Source of the DNA: Planctomycetales bacterium
Lineage (GTDB): Bacteria; Planctomycetota; Planctomycetia; Isosphaerales; Isosphaeraceae
Length of the DNA stretch: 64,000 nucleotides
NCBI GenBank assembly: GCA_027451885.1
Contig: DAIDHX010000071.1
Span: 1 to 64,000 of the forward strand
Direction: 5' to 3'
The translations under genes were made by a program, and so were the position numbers. Below the pieces are notes generated by a model. The model had not been told where the DNA came from. It saw only the letters and a program-made list of their open reading frames with translations, and did not search any database. Below are positions 28,301 through 37,396 of this stretch, in pieces. The stretch's first letter is position 1. Every line of letters begins with the position of its first letter.

Positions 28301-29285
28301 GTCAGGAGGCCTGGCTCCTTCGTGGACCCCCAGTCCAGGCGCTTCGGCCAAGGCTCTCATTGATGCTTCGGGCAGTGCAGTCTTCCTCGCGGGAGTGGTT
28401 TTCAAGCACGCCGACGACGAAAACGTGGAGCATCTGATCAGCGTCGATGAAGGGCATCTGGCCCTGTCGCGTTGCCGTCTTCTTGCCCATGGCAGCCGAG
28501 TGGGCAGGGGCGCGGATCTCATTTTCTTCGCAGCGAAAACGACCCAATCGATCCCGGGCGCATTTAACCCGCCACTTTTTCAATCGCCACTCGATCGACC
28601 GACCTGCTTGATTCTCGAAAGCACGTTGATCACGAGCGGCGTTGCCCTTCACTGCGAGCTCGGACGCGGCCTCATCGCGATCTCGGAATCCGCCATTTTT
28701 GCGGGAGAATGCGGCTTCGATCTCGTCCCTGCAAAAGTTGCGAAGAATCGGTTTGTCGCGGATCTGGTCCTGTCCCGGTGCACCCTGGTCGCTGAACGCG
28801 AGATCATGCGTACGCGCGGCTGGATTGGCGCGGATCCCGGCCCGGATCGGCCGTGGCTCGTGAGCTCCGCTGGATGTGCCTTCTTGACGCCTTTCGAACG
28901 GCGTCAACGCAAAAGCGTGTTGCTCCGCGCGTACGACGACTCGCTCGGTAAGGGAGCATTTTTCTGGCAAGCCAACGACGATGCGCTTGAAGTCGACGCG
29001 TTTGCGCTCCCCCCGGAAGCCATGACGGCGCCCAACCGCTTGCATGACGTCGCGTTCTGGCGATCGATTTGGGGCAAGTCGCGTACAACGCGGCTCACAG
29101 GTCCCAATGGGAGCGGAGCGCCTGCTTCGATTCGATTGCTTTCTCGACTCCAGACAGGCCACGTCGAGCCCGAGGATCTGGTGCTTGATCCGGACTATCA
29201 TCCTGGCCGCAAGGAGCTTACGGTCGGTGCCAATCTGGAGCTTCAGGGCGTGGCCGCCCGTCCCACCTCGCGGCGGCGGAACTAA
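25302..29285 (+). CDS. Transmembrane Ser/Thr protein kinase with large beta-helix ectodomain
   Basis: 1327 aa. Residues 24-285 form a Hanks-type kinase: GSGGMSTVY (32-40), Lys54 in VALKVL, HRDIKPSN with Asp148, DLG in place of DFG near 167, and YMAPEQ. An acidic linker includes a run of Asp near 305-312, followed by a single transmembrane helix at about 404-428. The remaining 900 residues lie outside. A Pro/Ala-rich stalk leads to two regions (roughly 540-760 and 970-1180) with repeating short hydrophobic strands such as LILDGIDVIV and LTLRDCTVTI, which suggest right-handed beta-helices. The ligand is unknown. ATG at 25302 immediately follows a GTG; no strong ribosome-binding site was found. 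Confidence 0.85.
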   Translation: MATVDPKPEKEPSKPTAEAPRIGSYRIIRPLGSGGMSTVYHGVHVESGHEVALKVLTRSLARNNSLLQRFLREAKSALALEHPNIVSIYDRGIDQGRHYLVLEYVAGGDLHDYVRRNGPLSVEEAVEAIRSVTNGLRYAAARGLIHRDIKPSNLLREPNGKVKIIDLGLALHYDNEDERVTREGTTVGTVDYMAPEQARDSRATSIQSDLYSLGCTFYYLLAGVPPFPGGDVTDKLTRHATAPAPNIRDLRPEVSEGLSWVIRRMMSKNPRDRFVSYDALLEALGRAMAGDDPSSPPVLDAIVLDDDDDDDVSLLRESSPAEDRRRSSPLAGASSKSSVLRRWDAQEASDDDDLPWPEPEIAPDPFQDLGDAEEGFEPAPLVGRGYTTATRAGSFGVGKIGKEYWVIGGVALAIAVLLFVIHGILQLQEGGAQAIARSGETSETAAVEPAAAPVIEPAPVVPSRGPGPISKRIPAKKTAPAQPVVQTWVEPVDLEPPAPDPRSAKDRELLPAWARVPIPERVPGPFVEVSRIAASMESNAVGSLHVALDRNIGGTVELIDEGPLPIDAFRVSGSLRLIRARKGRRSIIKIETPTIAGARESAAVCTLERKHLILDGIDVIVNVRELTTRQTALFALKSAELTLRDCTVTIINPGGQAFVFARADSTAAQPSRIRIERSLLRGGFGPSFELAGGHGQLSLFESAVIASGGPLVRLTNVEAGETRRLWFVDSFLFGPGPIVDLRAVEVKLNAALGITAHGSTFGRWQGAGVASVISAADAIQSPAKQIAWTGDENTYAGWMGYFACGKENAIRVGNLDELRSTWSARESESQEVLSRWPRPTDASASVLAELATYTPNAERIALQVARPREGLYEKTYGMFALPPIPIPLGWSQVAVSPPQDRFTSRRNKRGPMSAPNQAAGGFGPGFPRPGASPATAVDPGEIVFDANAKPWNGDLGRFLNEQFAKGPRGLRVRARGGGEFRSTPVRIPRGSTLTIRVDLPSGGLAPSWTPSPGASAKALIDASGSAVFLAGVVFKHADDENVEHLISVDEGHLALSRCRLLAHGSRVGRGADLIFFAAKTTQSIPGAFNPPLFQSPLDRPTCLILESTLITSGVALHCELGRGLIAISESAIFAGECGFDLVPAKVAKNRFVADLVLSRCTLVAEREIMRTRGWIGADPGPDRPWLVSSAGCAFLTPFERRQRKSVLLRAYDDSLGKGAFFWQANDDALEVDAFALPPEAMTAPNRLHDVAFWRSIWGKSRTTRLTGPNGSGAPASIRLLSRLQTGHVEPEDLVLDPDYHPGRKELTVGANLELQGVAARPTSRRRN

Positions 29286-29376
29286 AGAAATCGCGATTCA
29301 GTGGCTCGTCCATTGCTCAGGCTCGACCTAAGATGAAATAATGAGGCCTGTGCAATTCGTGGAAGGAGTCGCGGGG

Positions 29377-30228
29377 ATGGCACACAAATTCGCCCGCCGA
29401 CCTCTGGCGGCTCTGTGGCTGGCCGTGCTTTTTGTCGTCCTGATTGACGCCGCGCCGGTTCATGCCTGGCACGGCGGTCACGGTGGGGGCATGCACGGCG
29501 GCGGAATGATGTACGGTCATCATCCGTGCGGCGGCCCGCTTGTGGGAGTGGGTTTCGGCGTGGGAGGCTTCGGCGCCTTCGCACCTGGCCTTTTTATGAT
29601 GCCGACGTTCATTCCTGTCCCCTTGGCGTATCCACCCATCATCGTGCCGGCTGGGATGCACGGTCCGATGCTGCCTCCGCCACCGCCCGGCTTTGCACCT
29701 CGGGCGACCCCAACGGTGCGGAACCTGGTCCTCAAGCGTGCTGACCCCGCTCGGGCGGCTCAATTGACCACCATTGGAGACCGTCTGTTCCGCGTCGCCA
29801 ACCTCAAGCGGGCTGAAGAGCGCTATCAGCAAGCGATCCGAGCCAATCCCGATGCCGCCGCGCCGCGGGTCCATCTGGCGCAGGTGGCCATGACACGGGG
29901 CCGTTACGATCTCGCGGCCGAATACTTGCGCCGGGCCGAACTCGCGGAGCCTGGCTGGATCCTCAAGGCGGCCGATATTCAGACGCTTTACAGCGAGCCC
30001 ACCGACTTCGCGCGTGAACTCGCCAAGCTCGAGACGCATCTGCAAATCAATCCGGGAGACCGAAACGCCTGGCTGGTCCTGGGGGCGGAGTGGTTTCTCT
30101 CGGGCCGCACAGCCAAGGCGGCGGATGTCTTTGCGCGCCTGGCTGATCCGAACCGCCGCCCGGATATCGCGCTTGAAGCATTCCTGGAAGCCACGAACCA
30201 GAAGACGCCGCGAGGCGTACAGCAGTGA
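29377..30228 (+). CDS. Secreted TPR protein with Gly/His- and Pro-rich N-terminus
   Basis: 283 aa. A signal peptide occupies about 1-30 (basic start, hydrophobic core, AHA-like cleavage site). A Gly/His/Met-rich stretch follows (WHGGHGGGMHGGGMM), then a Pro-rich segment. Residues about 130-275 contain tetratricopeptide-like helices (RFRVANLKRAEERYQQAIRANPD, then RGRYDLAAEYLRRAELAEP). The His/Met-rich part might bind metal, but this is speculation; the TPR part implies protein-protein contacts outside the cytoplasm. The start at 29377 has AAGGAG eight bases upstream, which favours it over ATG at 29341. The nitrilase-like gene begins 64 bases downstream. Confidence 0.78.
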   Translation: MAHKFARRPLAALWLAVLFVVLIDAAPVHAWHGGHGGGMHGGGMMYGHHPCGGPLVGVGFGVGGFGAFAPGLFMMPTFIPVPLAYPPIIVPAGMHGPMLPPPPPGFAPRATPTVRNLVLKRADPARAAQLTTIGDRLFRVANLKRAEERYQQAIRANPDAAAPRVHLAQVAMTRGRYDLAAEYLRRAELAEPGWILKAADIQTLYSEPTDFARELAKLETHLQINPGDRNAWLVLGAEWFLSGRTAKAADVFARLADPNRRPDIALEAFLEATNQKTPRGVQQ

Positions 30229-30292
30229 TCCTGCGGTGGATCACGTCTCATTCCGCTGGTTCGCTGCCTTTCTGGAGGGTCTTCTTGAGGCG

Positions 30293-31234
30293 ATGAGCAC
30301 CATTTCGCGCTATTACGCGGCAGCCTGCCAGACGGACTTGCCTTGCATCCAGGGTCGCGACGAACTGCCCGCGCGCGTCGCCTATTTGCTGGGCATGATT
30401 GATCGCGCTGTGGTTGGTTACGAACCCTTCTTCGACATTCGTCTGCTCGTATTTCCGGAGTTCGCGCACGCTGCGCCGATCTACGAAAGCCCCCAGGAAC
30501 TCCTCGACCGGCTGGCTGTTCCAATACCGAATGAACACACCGACCGTTATACCAGGAAGGCTCGGGAGCGCGGCATCTACATTCAGACCGGCTCGTTTCT
30601 CGAAAGCGATCCACAGTGGCCTGGGGTCGTCTTTAACACAACGTGCCTGATTGGTCCGGACGGTTTGATTGGGCGCTATCGCAAGGTAAATCCCTGGCTC
30701 CCGTGGGAAGTTCATGCGAGCCCTTGCGACCTGCCGGACTACGACCTGCCGCTCTTCCCAGTGTTCGATACTGAGATCGGCAAGCTGGGCGCGGCGATCT
30801 GTTACGACTGGCTTTTCCCGGAGGCGATTCGCGCCCTTGGGCTGGGCGGGGCGGAGGTGCTCATCCGCGTTTCGGCCTACATGGATCCCTGGGGCGCCAC
30901 GCCCCCCATGGACTGGTGGACGCTGTTCAATCGAGCCCGTGCGGTGGAGAATCTCGCGTTCGTCGTCGCGGCCAACCAGGGTGCGAGCGCCGCACATTAC
31001 CCACCGTTCTCCTGGCCAGGCGGTAGCATGGTCGTGGATTTTGATGGCCGAATCACCGCGCAGGCCGATCCAGGGCCAGGCGAAAAAATCGTCGTTGCCC
31101 CGATCGACATCGCCGCCCTCCGCGCTGAGCGGGAGCGCAGGCGCGGCCATCATTTGCTTTCTCATTTGCGAACCGCTGCCTATACTCCGTATTACGAGCG
31201 TGCCAGGCCATGGCGGTCGCCCGGCCAGGCCTAG
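30293..31234 (+). CDS. Carbon-nitrogen hydrolase (nitrilase superfamily)
   Basis: 313 aa. The superfamily's catalytic triad is present: Glu56 in LVFPEFAH, Lys131 in GRYRKVNPW, and Cys170 in GAAICYDWLFPE. Length and motif spacing match amidase/carbamoylase-like members, which hydrolyse nonpeptide C-N bonds. The exact branch cannot be assigned. The ATG at 30293 sits beside a GAGG. The reading frame extends back to 30014 only because it overlaps the preceding TPR gene. The C-terminal ERRRGHHLLSHLR segment is basic. Confidence 0.87.
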   Translation: MSTISRYYAAACQTDLPCIQGRDELPARVAYLLGMIDRAVVGYEPFFDIRLLVFPEFAHAAPIYESPQELLDRLAVPIPNEHTDRYTRKARERGIYIQTGSFLESDPQWPGVVFNTTCLIGPDGLIGRYRKVNPWLPWEVHASPCDLPDYDLPLFPVFDTEIGKLGAAICYDWLFPEAIRALGLGGAEVLIRVSAYMDPWGATPPMDWWTLFNRARAVENLAFVVAANQGASAAHYPPFSWPGGSMVVDFDGRITAQADPGPGEKIVVAPIDIAALRAERERRRGHHLLSHLRTAAYTPYYERARPWRSPGQA

Positions 31235-31296
31235 CCATCCCCGAACCAGAGCGGTTTAGGGGCGTGCGGCCATCATCCTCTCCGTGAGATGCACCG

Positions 31297-34200
31297 ATGC
31301 AATTTGCTCGCTTCACGCGGAAGCCCGCGTGTGCTCTCGTGATCGCGATCCTGGTGCTGGGAGCGGCCTGCCAGTCGAACACTCCCGAGCCGGAAGTACG
31401 TCCCGCTCCAGGTGCCGCTCTGCTTCCCAGCCAGGTGACCGCCACGCCCAGGAACGAGATCCCCCCCGCGGAGCTCGAGGCCGTTTCCGCAGCCCATTTC
31501 CAGGGGCTGGGGTACATGGAGCAATTCGAATATGCAAAGGCCGTTGACTCATTTCGCCAGGTCGTGAAGCGCGCTCCGGGGTGGATCCCAGGCATGGTCA
31601 ACCTGTCGATCGCGTTGCTCAACGACACAGGCGTGAAGAAGGAAGAGGCCAAGAAGGCAGGCTCAAACGAGGCTGAGGCGGGCAATTTCGACGAGGCCCT
31701 GGAGATTTTGAGCGGGGTGATCGCCCGTGATCCCAATAATGCATACGCGCATTATTGCCGCGGGGTGATTCTCGAGCAGCAGGGACAGATCAAGGAAGCC
31801 CACGAGCACTTCAAGCGCGTGACAGAGATCGATCCTGCCGATCCCGCCGCCTGGTACTGGGCCGGCAATACACTCGCAGATCCGGAGAACCCAACCCGGC
31901 CGAGCAAGGCAATCGCAATGGAACAGGTGAAGTATCTCACTCGGGCGCTTGAGCTCGATCCATACCTCACGCCGGCGATTTACCGGTTGTCGTTCGCGTA
32001 CGTGATGGCGGGAGAGCGGAGCAAGCAGGCAGCCTTGCTCAAGCGATGGGGGGAGTTGAATCCCGATCGGCCAGGTTCCACGCCAGGCCCCGGGAATCCG
32101 CTCGAGAAACGATACGGTGCAATGGGCCGGTACGCCATGGTTGTCGATCCCTTTGTGAAAACGACAACTCCCACCGGCACTCCTCTTATTCCACCTCGTT
32201 TTGCCGCGGCCTCGGCGCTCGAGATTCCGCTTGCCGCGGGCGAGCACTGGTCAAGACCGGAGGACTTTCGAGACGCTGCCGCGGTTGTCGGCCGAATTCG
32301 CGCTCGCTTTGGCGCAGCGATCACCGCGTTCGACGCGAATGGAGACGGCAAGCTCGATCTGTTCCTGGCCTCGTCCGTCGCTGGCGAAAAAGGGGTGAGG
32401 GACTGCCTGCTCGTCAATCAAGCAGACGGGCGATTTGCCGACAGGACAAGAGAATTCGGCCTGCCGGTGGGCCGGGGGAGCGTGGGCATCGCCGCCGCCG
32501 ACTTCGACGCCGATGGGTACATCGATCTGTTTCTCACGAGCACTCAGGGCAATCGCCTGCTGCGCAATCGCGAAGGTAAAGGGTTCGAGGACGTCTCAAA
32601 CGTGCTCAAGCCTGCCCAGGCTCAAGCGATCTCGCTCGCCGCGCGCTGGCTCGACCTGGATCAGGACGGTGACCTTGATCTGTATGTGATCAATTATTGT
32701 TCGAGCGAACATTCCGCGCGGGCATTCACGGCAGCGCCGCCGCCGCCGGGAATTGCGAATTCCGTCTTCCGCAACGACGGCCAGCCCCCGCCGATCCCGG
32801 GTAGCCCACCCCCCACGTTCGCACCTCTGGCCGTTGCCACGGAGGACGTTGCCTCAAGGGGAGGGCTCTCGCTCGCGTTCTCGGCCTGGCCAGATGCAAA
32901 GGTGCTTTCTGGCGATGCCGCGGCGCATACCGGCATCGCCGCGCTCGATGTCGATAACGATCGCGACATCGATCTGGTTCTGTCCGCTGATGGCAAACCG
33001 CCCACGCTTTTGCTCAATGAACGCCTCGGTGTTTTTCGAGCGGCCCAGGATTCAGGTCTCGGCGACCCCGTCGCGACCTCGGGAATCCTGACCATTGACT
33101 TCGACAGCGACGGCAGATCCGATCTCGCCGCTCCACAGGCCGACGGTAGTCTTGTCGCCCTGCGCAACACCACGAGCCGCGCAGCGGGTGGAAGGCCGAG
33201 GATTGCCTTTGAGCCCTGGCCGAGCAATGTGGCACGCTGGCGCGTCGCCCAGGTCGCCGATCTGGATCTCGACGGCCGGATGGATTTGCTCGGCGTAGCC
33301 GCGGCACCCGCAAGAGCGGGGGAGCTGTCGATCCCGGTCTGGGCTCGCAACGAATCGTCGCGCCATACCCGCGCTGATTTGCCGGTGGTCCTCGATCAGC
33401 CAGGGATCGAAGGGGCGCTCGCCGTGGATCTGATCGGCGACCCCTTACCGGAGTTCGTCGCGGTTCGCGCGGGTGCTCCGCCGGTCGTCGCCCTCAATCA
33501 AGGAAACGGACGCAAGTACCTTGCTCTCGAGCTCGGCGGGCACTGGCATGTCCAGCCCAAGCTGATGCGCACCAACGCGCAGGCCATCGGCACCCGGGTA
33601 CTCGTGGAAGGCAATGGTGTTCATTCATCATATGACCATACTACTCCAGAATCGGGACTTGGCCAATCGGTTGCCCCTGTTGTGCTCGGACTGGGCGACC
33701 ACCCGCGCGCCGATCTGGTACACCTGCTCTGGCCCGACGGCGTGCTCCAGTGCGAGCTCAACGTTGCCGCGGACCAGAAGCTAGAGCTGACCGAAAACAA
33801 CCGCAAGACCGGAAGTTGCCCCGTCCTTTTCACGTGGAACGGCACGCGCTTTGAGTGCCTGGGCGATTTTCTGGGGGGCGGCGGCATGGGTTACCTGGTC
33901 GCCCCAGGCGTCTATGGCAAGCCTGACCGCGACGAATCCATGTTCATTGAAGGATCGCAGCTCAAATCCGCGGCGGGGATGTACCGGATCTCGGTGGCTG
34001 AACCAATGGACGAAGTTGTATATCTTGATCATGTCGTGCTCGACGTGGTCGATCGTCCGCCAGGTGTGAAGGTTGTGCTCGACGAGCGCTTCGCCCCCGA
34101 TGGCGAGCGGCCAACAGGGGCCCTCCGCGCCTGGACCAGGTCCATCGAACCAGTCCGGGCCACCGACCTGGAAGGGCGCGATATCTCAAATGCCCTCAGA

Positions 34201-35088
34201 GACTTTGATCGCAATACCGTCGATCAGTTCCGTCGGCGTGAAGGCTGGATTGGCTACGCCGAGACCCACGGCATTGTGCTCGATTTCGGCACCCGACTGA
34301 GCAATCTTTCCAGCGCAGCCGAGATCCTGCTCTGCCTGGCCGGCTGGGTCGAGTACCCTTACTCGCAAACGAATTACGCCGCCTCCACCGCGGGAGTTGC
34401 ACTCAAGCCGCCGACCATCGAACGCAAGCAGCCGGACGGCACCTGGCGCTTGATCGAGCCGCATCCTGGATACCCCGCTGGGCTGCCGCGGATGATGTCG
34501 ATCCCGCTCACCGGCAAACTGGGCGGAGCAAGCTGTGTGTTGCGAATCACAACGAACATGGAATGCTACTATGATCAAGCCTTCCTCGCGATTCGCGACC
34601 GTGCGGCGGAATCACGGCTCCGGCTGACGACCTTGCCCGTCGCGGCCGCCAGGCTCTCAAGCAAGGGCTACATGCGTGAAATATCGCCCGACGGCCGGCA
34701 GCCGCTGCTCTATTCGTACGAGCACGTCGATCCGGCTCCTCTTGCCCGCATGGCGGGCATGCTGACGCGGTTCGGCGATGTTGCATCCTTGCTCCAAAGT
34801 GATGACGATCGCTACTGCGTGGTCGGTCCGGGAGACGAGGCGCGGATCGACTTCAAGGCCGGCGGAGTGCCCGCTCTCGAGCCAGGCTGGAGTCGCTGCT
34901 ACGTGCTTCGAAGCTACGGCTACTGCAAGGACGCGGATCCGTTCACAGCCGGCAGCGATTCCGTTGAGCCCTTGCCCTGGAAGGGCATGCCCGATTTTCC
35001 CTTCAAACCGGGCGTGAAACAGCCCAATGATCAGACGCGGCAGACTTACGTGCGCGAGTATCAAACGCGCCCCGCGGGTGGCAATTAG
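31297..35088 (+). CDS. Giant lipoprotein: TPR + FG-GAP/VCBS + ASPIC/UnbV domains
   Basis: 1263 aa. A lipobox LGAAC places the modified Cys at residue 25, so the protein is lipid-anchored outside the inner membrane. Residues 60-265 contain TPR-like repeats. Roughly 325-690 carry FG-GAP/VCBS beta-propeller repeats with calcium-loop motifs (DANGDGKLDLF, DFDADGYIDLF, DLDQDGDLDLY, DFDSDGRSDLA). About 735-830 is ASPIC/UnbV-like (NAQAIGTRVLVEGNG, LWPDGVLQ). The last 430 residues are an unassigned beta-rich region with several Cys. The first three modules commonly occur together in planctomycete proteins of unknown function. The next gene follows 25 bases later and is probably co-transcribed. Confidence 0.8.
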   Translation: MQFARFTRKPACALVIAILVLGAACQSNTPEPEVRPAPGAALLPSQVTATPRNEIPPAELEAVSAAHFQGLGYMEQFEYAKAVDSFRQVVKRAPGWIPGMVNLSIALLNDTGVKKEEAKKAGSNEAEAGNFDEALEILSGVIARDPNNAYAHYCRGVILEQQGQIKEAHEHFKRVTEIDPADPAAWYWAGNTLADPENPTRPSKAIAMEQVKYLTRALELDPYLTPAIYRLSFAYVMAGERSKQAALLKRWGELNPDRPGSTPGPGNPLEKRYGAMGRYAMVVDPFVKTTTPTGTPLIPPRFAAASALEIPLAAGEHWSRPEDFRDAAAVVGRIRARFGAAITAFDANGDGKLDLFLASSVAGEKGVRDCLLVNQADGRFADRTREFGLPVGRGSVGIAAADFDADGYIDLFLTSTQGNRLLRNREGKGFEDVSNVLKPAQAQAISLAARWLDLDQDGDLDLYVINYCSSEHSARAFTAAPPPPGIANSVFRNDGQPPPIPGSPPPTFAPLAVATEDVASRGGLSLAFSAWPDAKVLSGDAAAHTGIAALDVDNDRDIDLVLSADGKPPTLLLNERLGVFRAAQDSGLGDPVATSGILTIDFDSDGRSDLAAPQADGSLVALRNTTSRAAGGRPRIAFEPWPSNVARWRVAQVADLDLDGRMDLLGVAAAPARAGELSIPVWARNESSRHTRADLPVVLDQPGIEGALAVDLIGDPLPEFVAVRAGAPPVVALNQGNGRKYLALELGGHWHVQPKLMRTNAQAIGTRVLVEGNGVHSSYDHTTPESGLGQSVAPVVLGLGDHPRADLVHLLWPDGVLQCELNVAADQKLELTENNRKTGSCPVLFTWNGTRFECLGDFLGGGGMGYLVAPGVYGKPDRDESMFIEGSQLKSAAGMYRISVAEPMDEVVYLDHVVLDVVDRPPGVKVVLDERFAPDGERPTGALRAWTRSIEPVRATDLEGRDISNALRDFDRNTVDQFRRREGWIGYAETHGIVLDFGTRLSNLSSAAEILLCLAGWVEYPYSQTNYAASTAGVALKPPTIERKQPDGTWRLIEPHPGYPAGLPRMMSIPLTGKLGGASCVLRITTNMECYYDQAFLAIRDRAAESRLRLTTLPVAAARLSSKGYMREISPDGRQPLLYSYEHVDPAPLARMAGMLTRFGDVASLLQSDDDRYCVVGPGDEARIDFKAGGVPALEPGWSRCYVLRSYGYCKDADPFTAGSDSVEPLPWKGMPDFPFKPGVKQPNDQTRQTYVREYQTRPAGGN
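33826..33841. other. Intragenic parS-like CACGTG site
   Basis: CTTTTCACGTGGAACG matches 12 of 16 positions of canonical parS and lies inside the lipoprotein gene. A related sequence, CGTTCCACGTGGAGCG, lies at 27756-27771 inside the kinase gene. They are weaker than the intergenic copies and may be chance. Confidence 0.2.
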
Positions 35089-35113
35089 CGGTTCGAATGC
35101 CGGCGGAAAACCG

Positions 35114-37093
35114 ATGCATCTCATCTCTGCGACCCTACTCTTTCTGGCGGCCGTAATCGATCCTGCGCCGGTGATCCGTTCCCGCGCGAGCGGCCCATGG
35201 TCGGCGCGGAGTACCTGGGAAGGAAACACCCTGCCAGGCGCCCAGGCACGGGTTCAAATCAGGTCGGGCGATCTCGTGACGTACGACCTCGCGAATGGAC
35301 CTGTCATCCGATCGATCCACGTGGCCGGCGTACTGCGATTCGCGGCAGATCAAAGCACCAACCTCCGCGTTGGACTGATTAAGATCGAGCCGGGTGAAGA
35401 TGCGTCTGAGACCGGCCTCGAAGCCTCGTCACATCTGAAGGCAGCCGATCCTGCACAGGCAGGGCTCGAGATTGGTCAGGCAGGCACACCCCTGGATCCG
35501 CGGTTTCATGCAACGATCCGACTCGAGCCATGCCCAGGGCTCGATCCCGAGCTGACACCAGTACTCGTATGCCGAGGCGGGAGAATCGAGCTCCACGGGG
35601 CGCCTGTCTCGCCAAGCTGGATCAAATTGTCCCAGACCGCCGAGCCAGGTTCGACGGCGCTCAAGGTGTCCACGGCACCGGTGGGATGGAGCAGGGGAGA
35701 TCGGTTAATCGTCACCGCAACCGAGCGTCAGCGCGTTGCCGATCACGGCAAGATCGCGAGCGTGCGCGAACATCCCCAAACGGAAGAACGCACCCTCACC
35801 GCAATCCGCGACAACACGGTCGTTCTCGACAAAGCACTTGCCTTTAAGCATCTTGGGCAGAATGGGAGGCTTGGCGAGATCGCCAATCTCAGCCGCAATA
35901 TCGTGATCGAATCCGCTGACATGGGGCCAGGACGCGGGCATGTCATGATCCACGAGGGATCACGGACGTCGATCGAGTACGCGGAATTCCGACATTTGGG
36001 CAAGCTTGGCCGACTGGGTCGCTACAGTCTCCATTTTCACAAGGCAGGAGACTCGATCCGTGGCGCATCGGTCGTCGGGACTTCGATCTGGGATTCGGCC
36101 AATCGCTGGATAACCGTGCACGGCACCAATCGCCTGGTCATTCGTGACTGCGTCGGATACCGCTCGATCGGTCACGGTTTTTTTCTCGAGGACGGAACCG
36201 AGGTCGAGAACGTCTTCGATCATTGCCTGGCGGTGCAGGCCTGTCAGGGAGATCCCTTACCGGGACAGGTGCTCGAGTTCGATCACAACGAGGGAGCGGG
36301 GTTCTGGTGGGCCAACAATCATAACGCATTCATCGGTAATGTCGCCGCAGAATGCGACCAGTATGGATTTCGGTACGAGTGCGAGCCGGGACCCCGCTTC
36401 GATCCCGTTCTCCGGGTTCGCATGCCAGGTAGAAAGCCTGCCCCTGTCGACATTCGCACGCTTCCATTCCTGCGATTTGAATCCAACGAGGCCCACACCC
36501 AACGTCGGTACGGACTCAATCACGGCGGGGGAGCGGAAGATGGCGCGACAGGCGGCGTGGGTGACGTCGGCGCGGATGTTCGCCATCCCTTTCAGTTTCG
36601 AAGGATTAAAATCTGGGACGCGCACTGGGCCGTCACCCTCAGCGCTCCTGGTTCATTGCTCGATGGTCTCGAGGTGAACGACTGCGAGTTCGGCCTCTGG
36701 CGCCCACGCTACAAAAAACACGCGTACCGCGACCTTGAGATTCGCCGAACCAAGTGGGCGTTCTTCGCGGAGAATGGCTCCAAACCGAATCCAGACGCTT
36801 TCCCTGAACCACTCACGCCCACGGACGATCAGGCCCCCGTGACCATGATCACATCATCATTTGTCGACAAGATTGGCACCATCACGATTCGCGGCACAAC
36901 GGTGGACGACGGTTCGATTGAATCCGTGCTCGTGAACGGCCGACGGGCGCGTGCGACCGCAGCGGGGTTCTTGCAGTGGGAGGCGACGCTTGAACGCCCC
37001 GAACACCCGCCGCTTTTGGTTTCCGCCCATGCCCGAGACGCGGCCGGGAATGTGGAATCCACCCCTCATCGCATCGCGGTGAGCTGGCCCTGA
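35114..37093 (+). CDS. Secreted G8-domain / right-handed beta-helix protein (CEMIP/TMEM2-like layout)
   Basis: 659 aa. A short signal peptide (1-18) precedes a region beginning SGPWSARSTWEGNTLPGAQARV, which has the W-x5-W spacing, PGA turn and following beta-strands of a G8 domain. A long beta-helix section follows (about 240-560) with motifs such as IEYAEFRHLGK, YSLHFHKAGD and GHGFFLEDGTEVEN, resembling the CEMIP/TMEM2/fibrocystin group. Those eukaryotic relatives act on or bind extracellular polysaccharides such as hyaluronan. The last 90 residues look Ig-like (ESVLVNGRRARAT). A carbohydrate-related function is inference. ATG at 35114 lies 25 bases after the preceding stop. Confidence 0.72.
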   Translation: MHLISATLLFLAAVIDPAPVIRSRASGPWSARSTWEGNTLPGAQARVQIRSGDLVTYDLANGPVIRSIHVAGVLRFAADQSTNLRVGLIKIEPGEDASETGLEASSHLKAADPAQAGLEIGQAGTPLDPRFHATIRLEPCPGLDPELTPVLVCRGGRIELHGAPVSPSWIKLSQTAEPGSTALKVSTAPVGWSRGDRLIVTATERQRVADHGKIASVREHPQTEERTLTAIRDNTVVLDKALAFKHLGQNGRLGEIANLSRNIVIESADMGPGRGHVMIHEGSRTSIEYAEFRHLGKLGRLGRYSLHFHKAGDSIRGASVVGTSIWDSANRWITVHGTNRLVIRDCVGYRSIGHGFFLEDGTEVENVFDHCLAVQACQGDPLPGQVLEFDHNEGAGFWWANNHNAFIGNVAAECDQYGFRYECEPGPRFDPVLRVRMPGRKPAPVDIRTLPFLRFESNEAHTQRRYGLNHGGGAEDGATGGVGDVGADVRHPFQFRRIKIWDAHWAVTLSAPGSLLDGLEVNDCEFGLWRPRYKKHAYRDLEIRRTKWAFFAENGSKPNPDAFPEPLTPTDDQAPVTMITSSFVDKIGTITIRGTTVDDGSIESVLVNGRRARATAAGFLQWEATLERPEHPPLLVSAHARDAAGNVESTPHRIAVSWP

Positions 37094-37396
37094 AACCTTG
37101 CATCCAGCGAAACCTGGAATGACGAGCCGGGATTCCAGGCCACTTGCGGCCCTTTGGTGAATCGAAGCATCACTGACGCGAGCGAATCGTTGCGAATCGC
37201 GACAAGTTTGGATAGTGTTCCGGAATAACTCCAGGAGCAACTTGACCTGAATGAATCCGGCTGGCGCCTGGACGCCTGTCACGCGACGCTGCGCTGGGCG
37301 GTTGCTCCTGGGAGACACAACGCCTTTTTCCGGTCGTGTCGGCCTGGTTTTTCTCGTGCGTGATTAGCAACGAAAGAAATGAATGGAGTGATAGCC
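37094..37396. other. Intergenic region, no gene seen
   Basis: 303 bases between the G8-domain gene and the next secreted protein. No convincing promoter, hairpin or small ORF with a ribosome-binding site was found. Confidence 0.5.
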
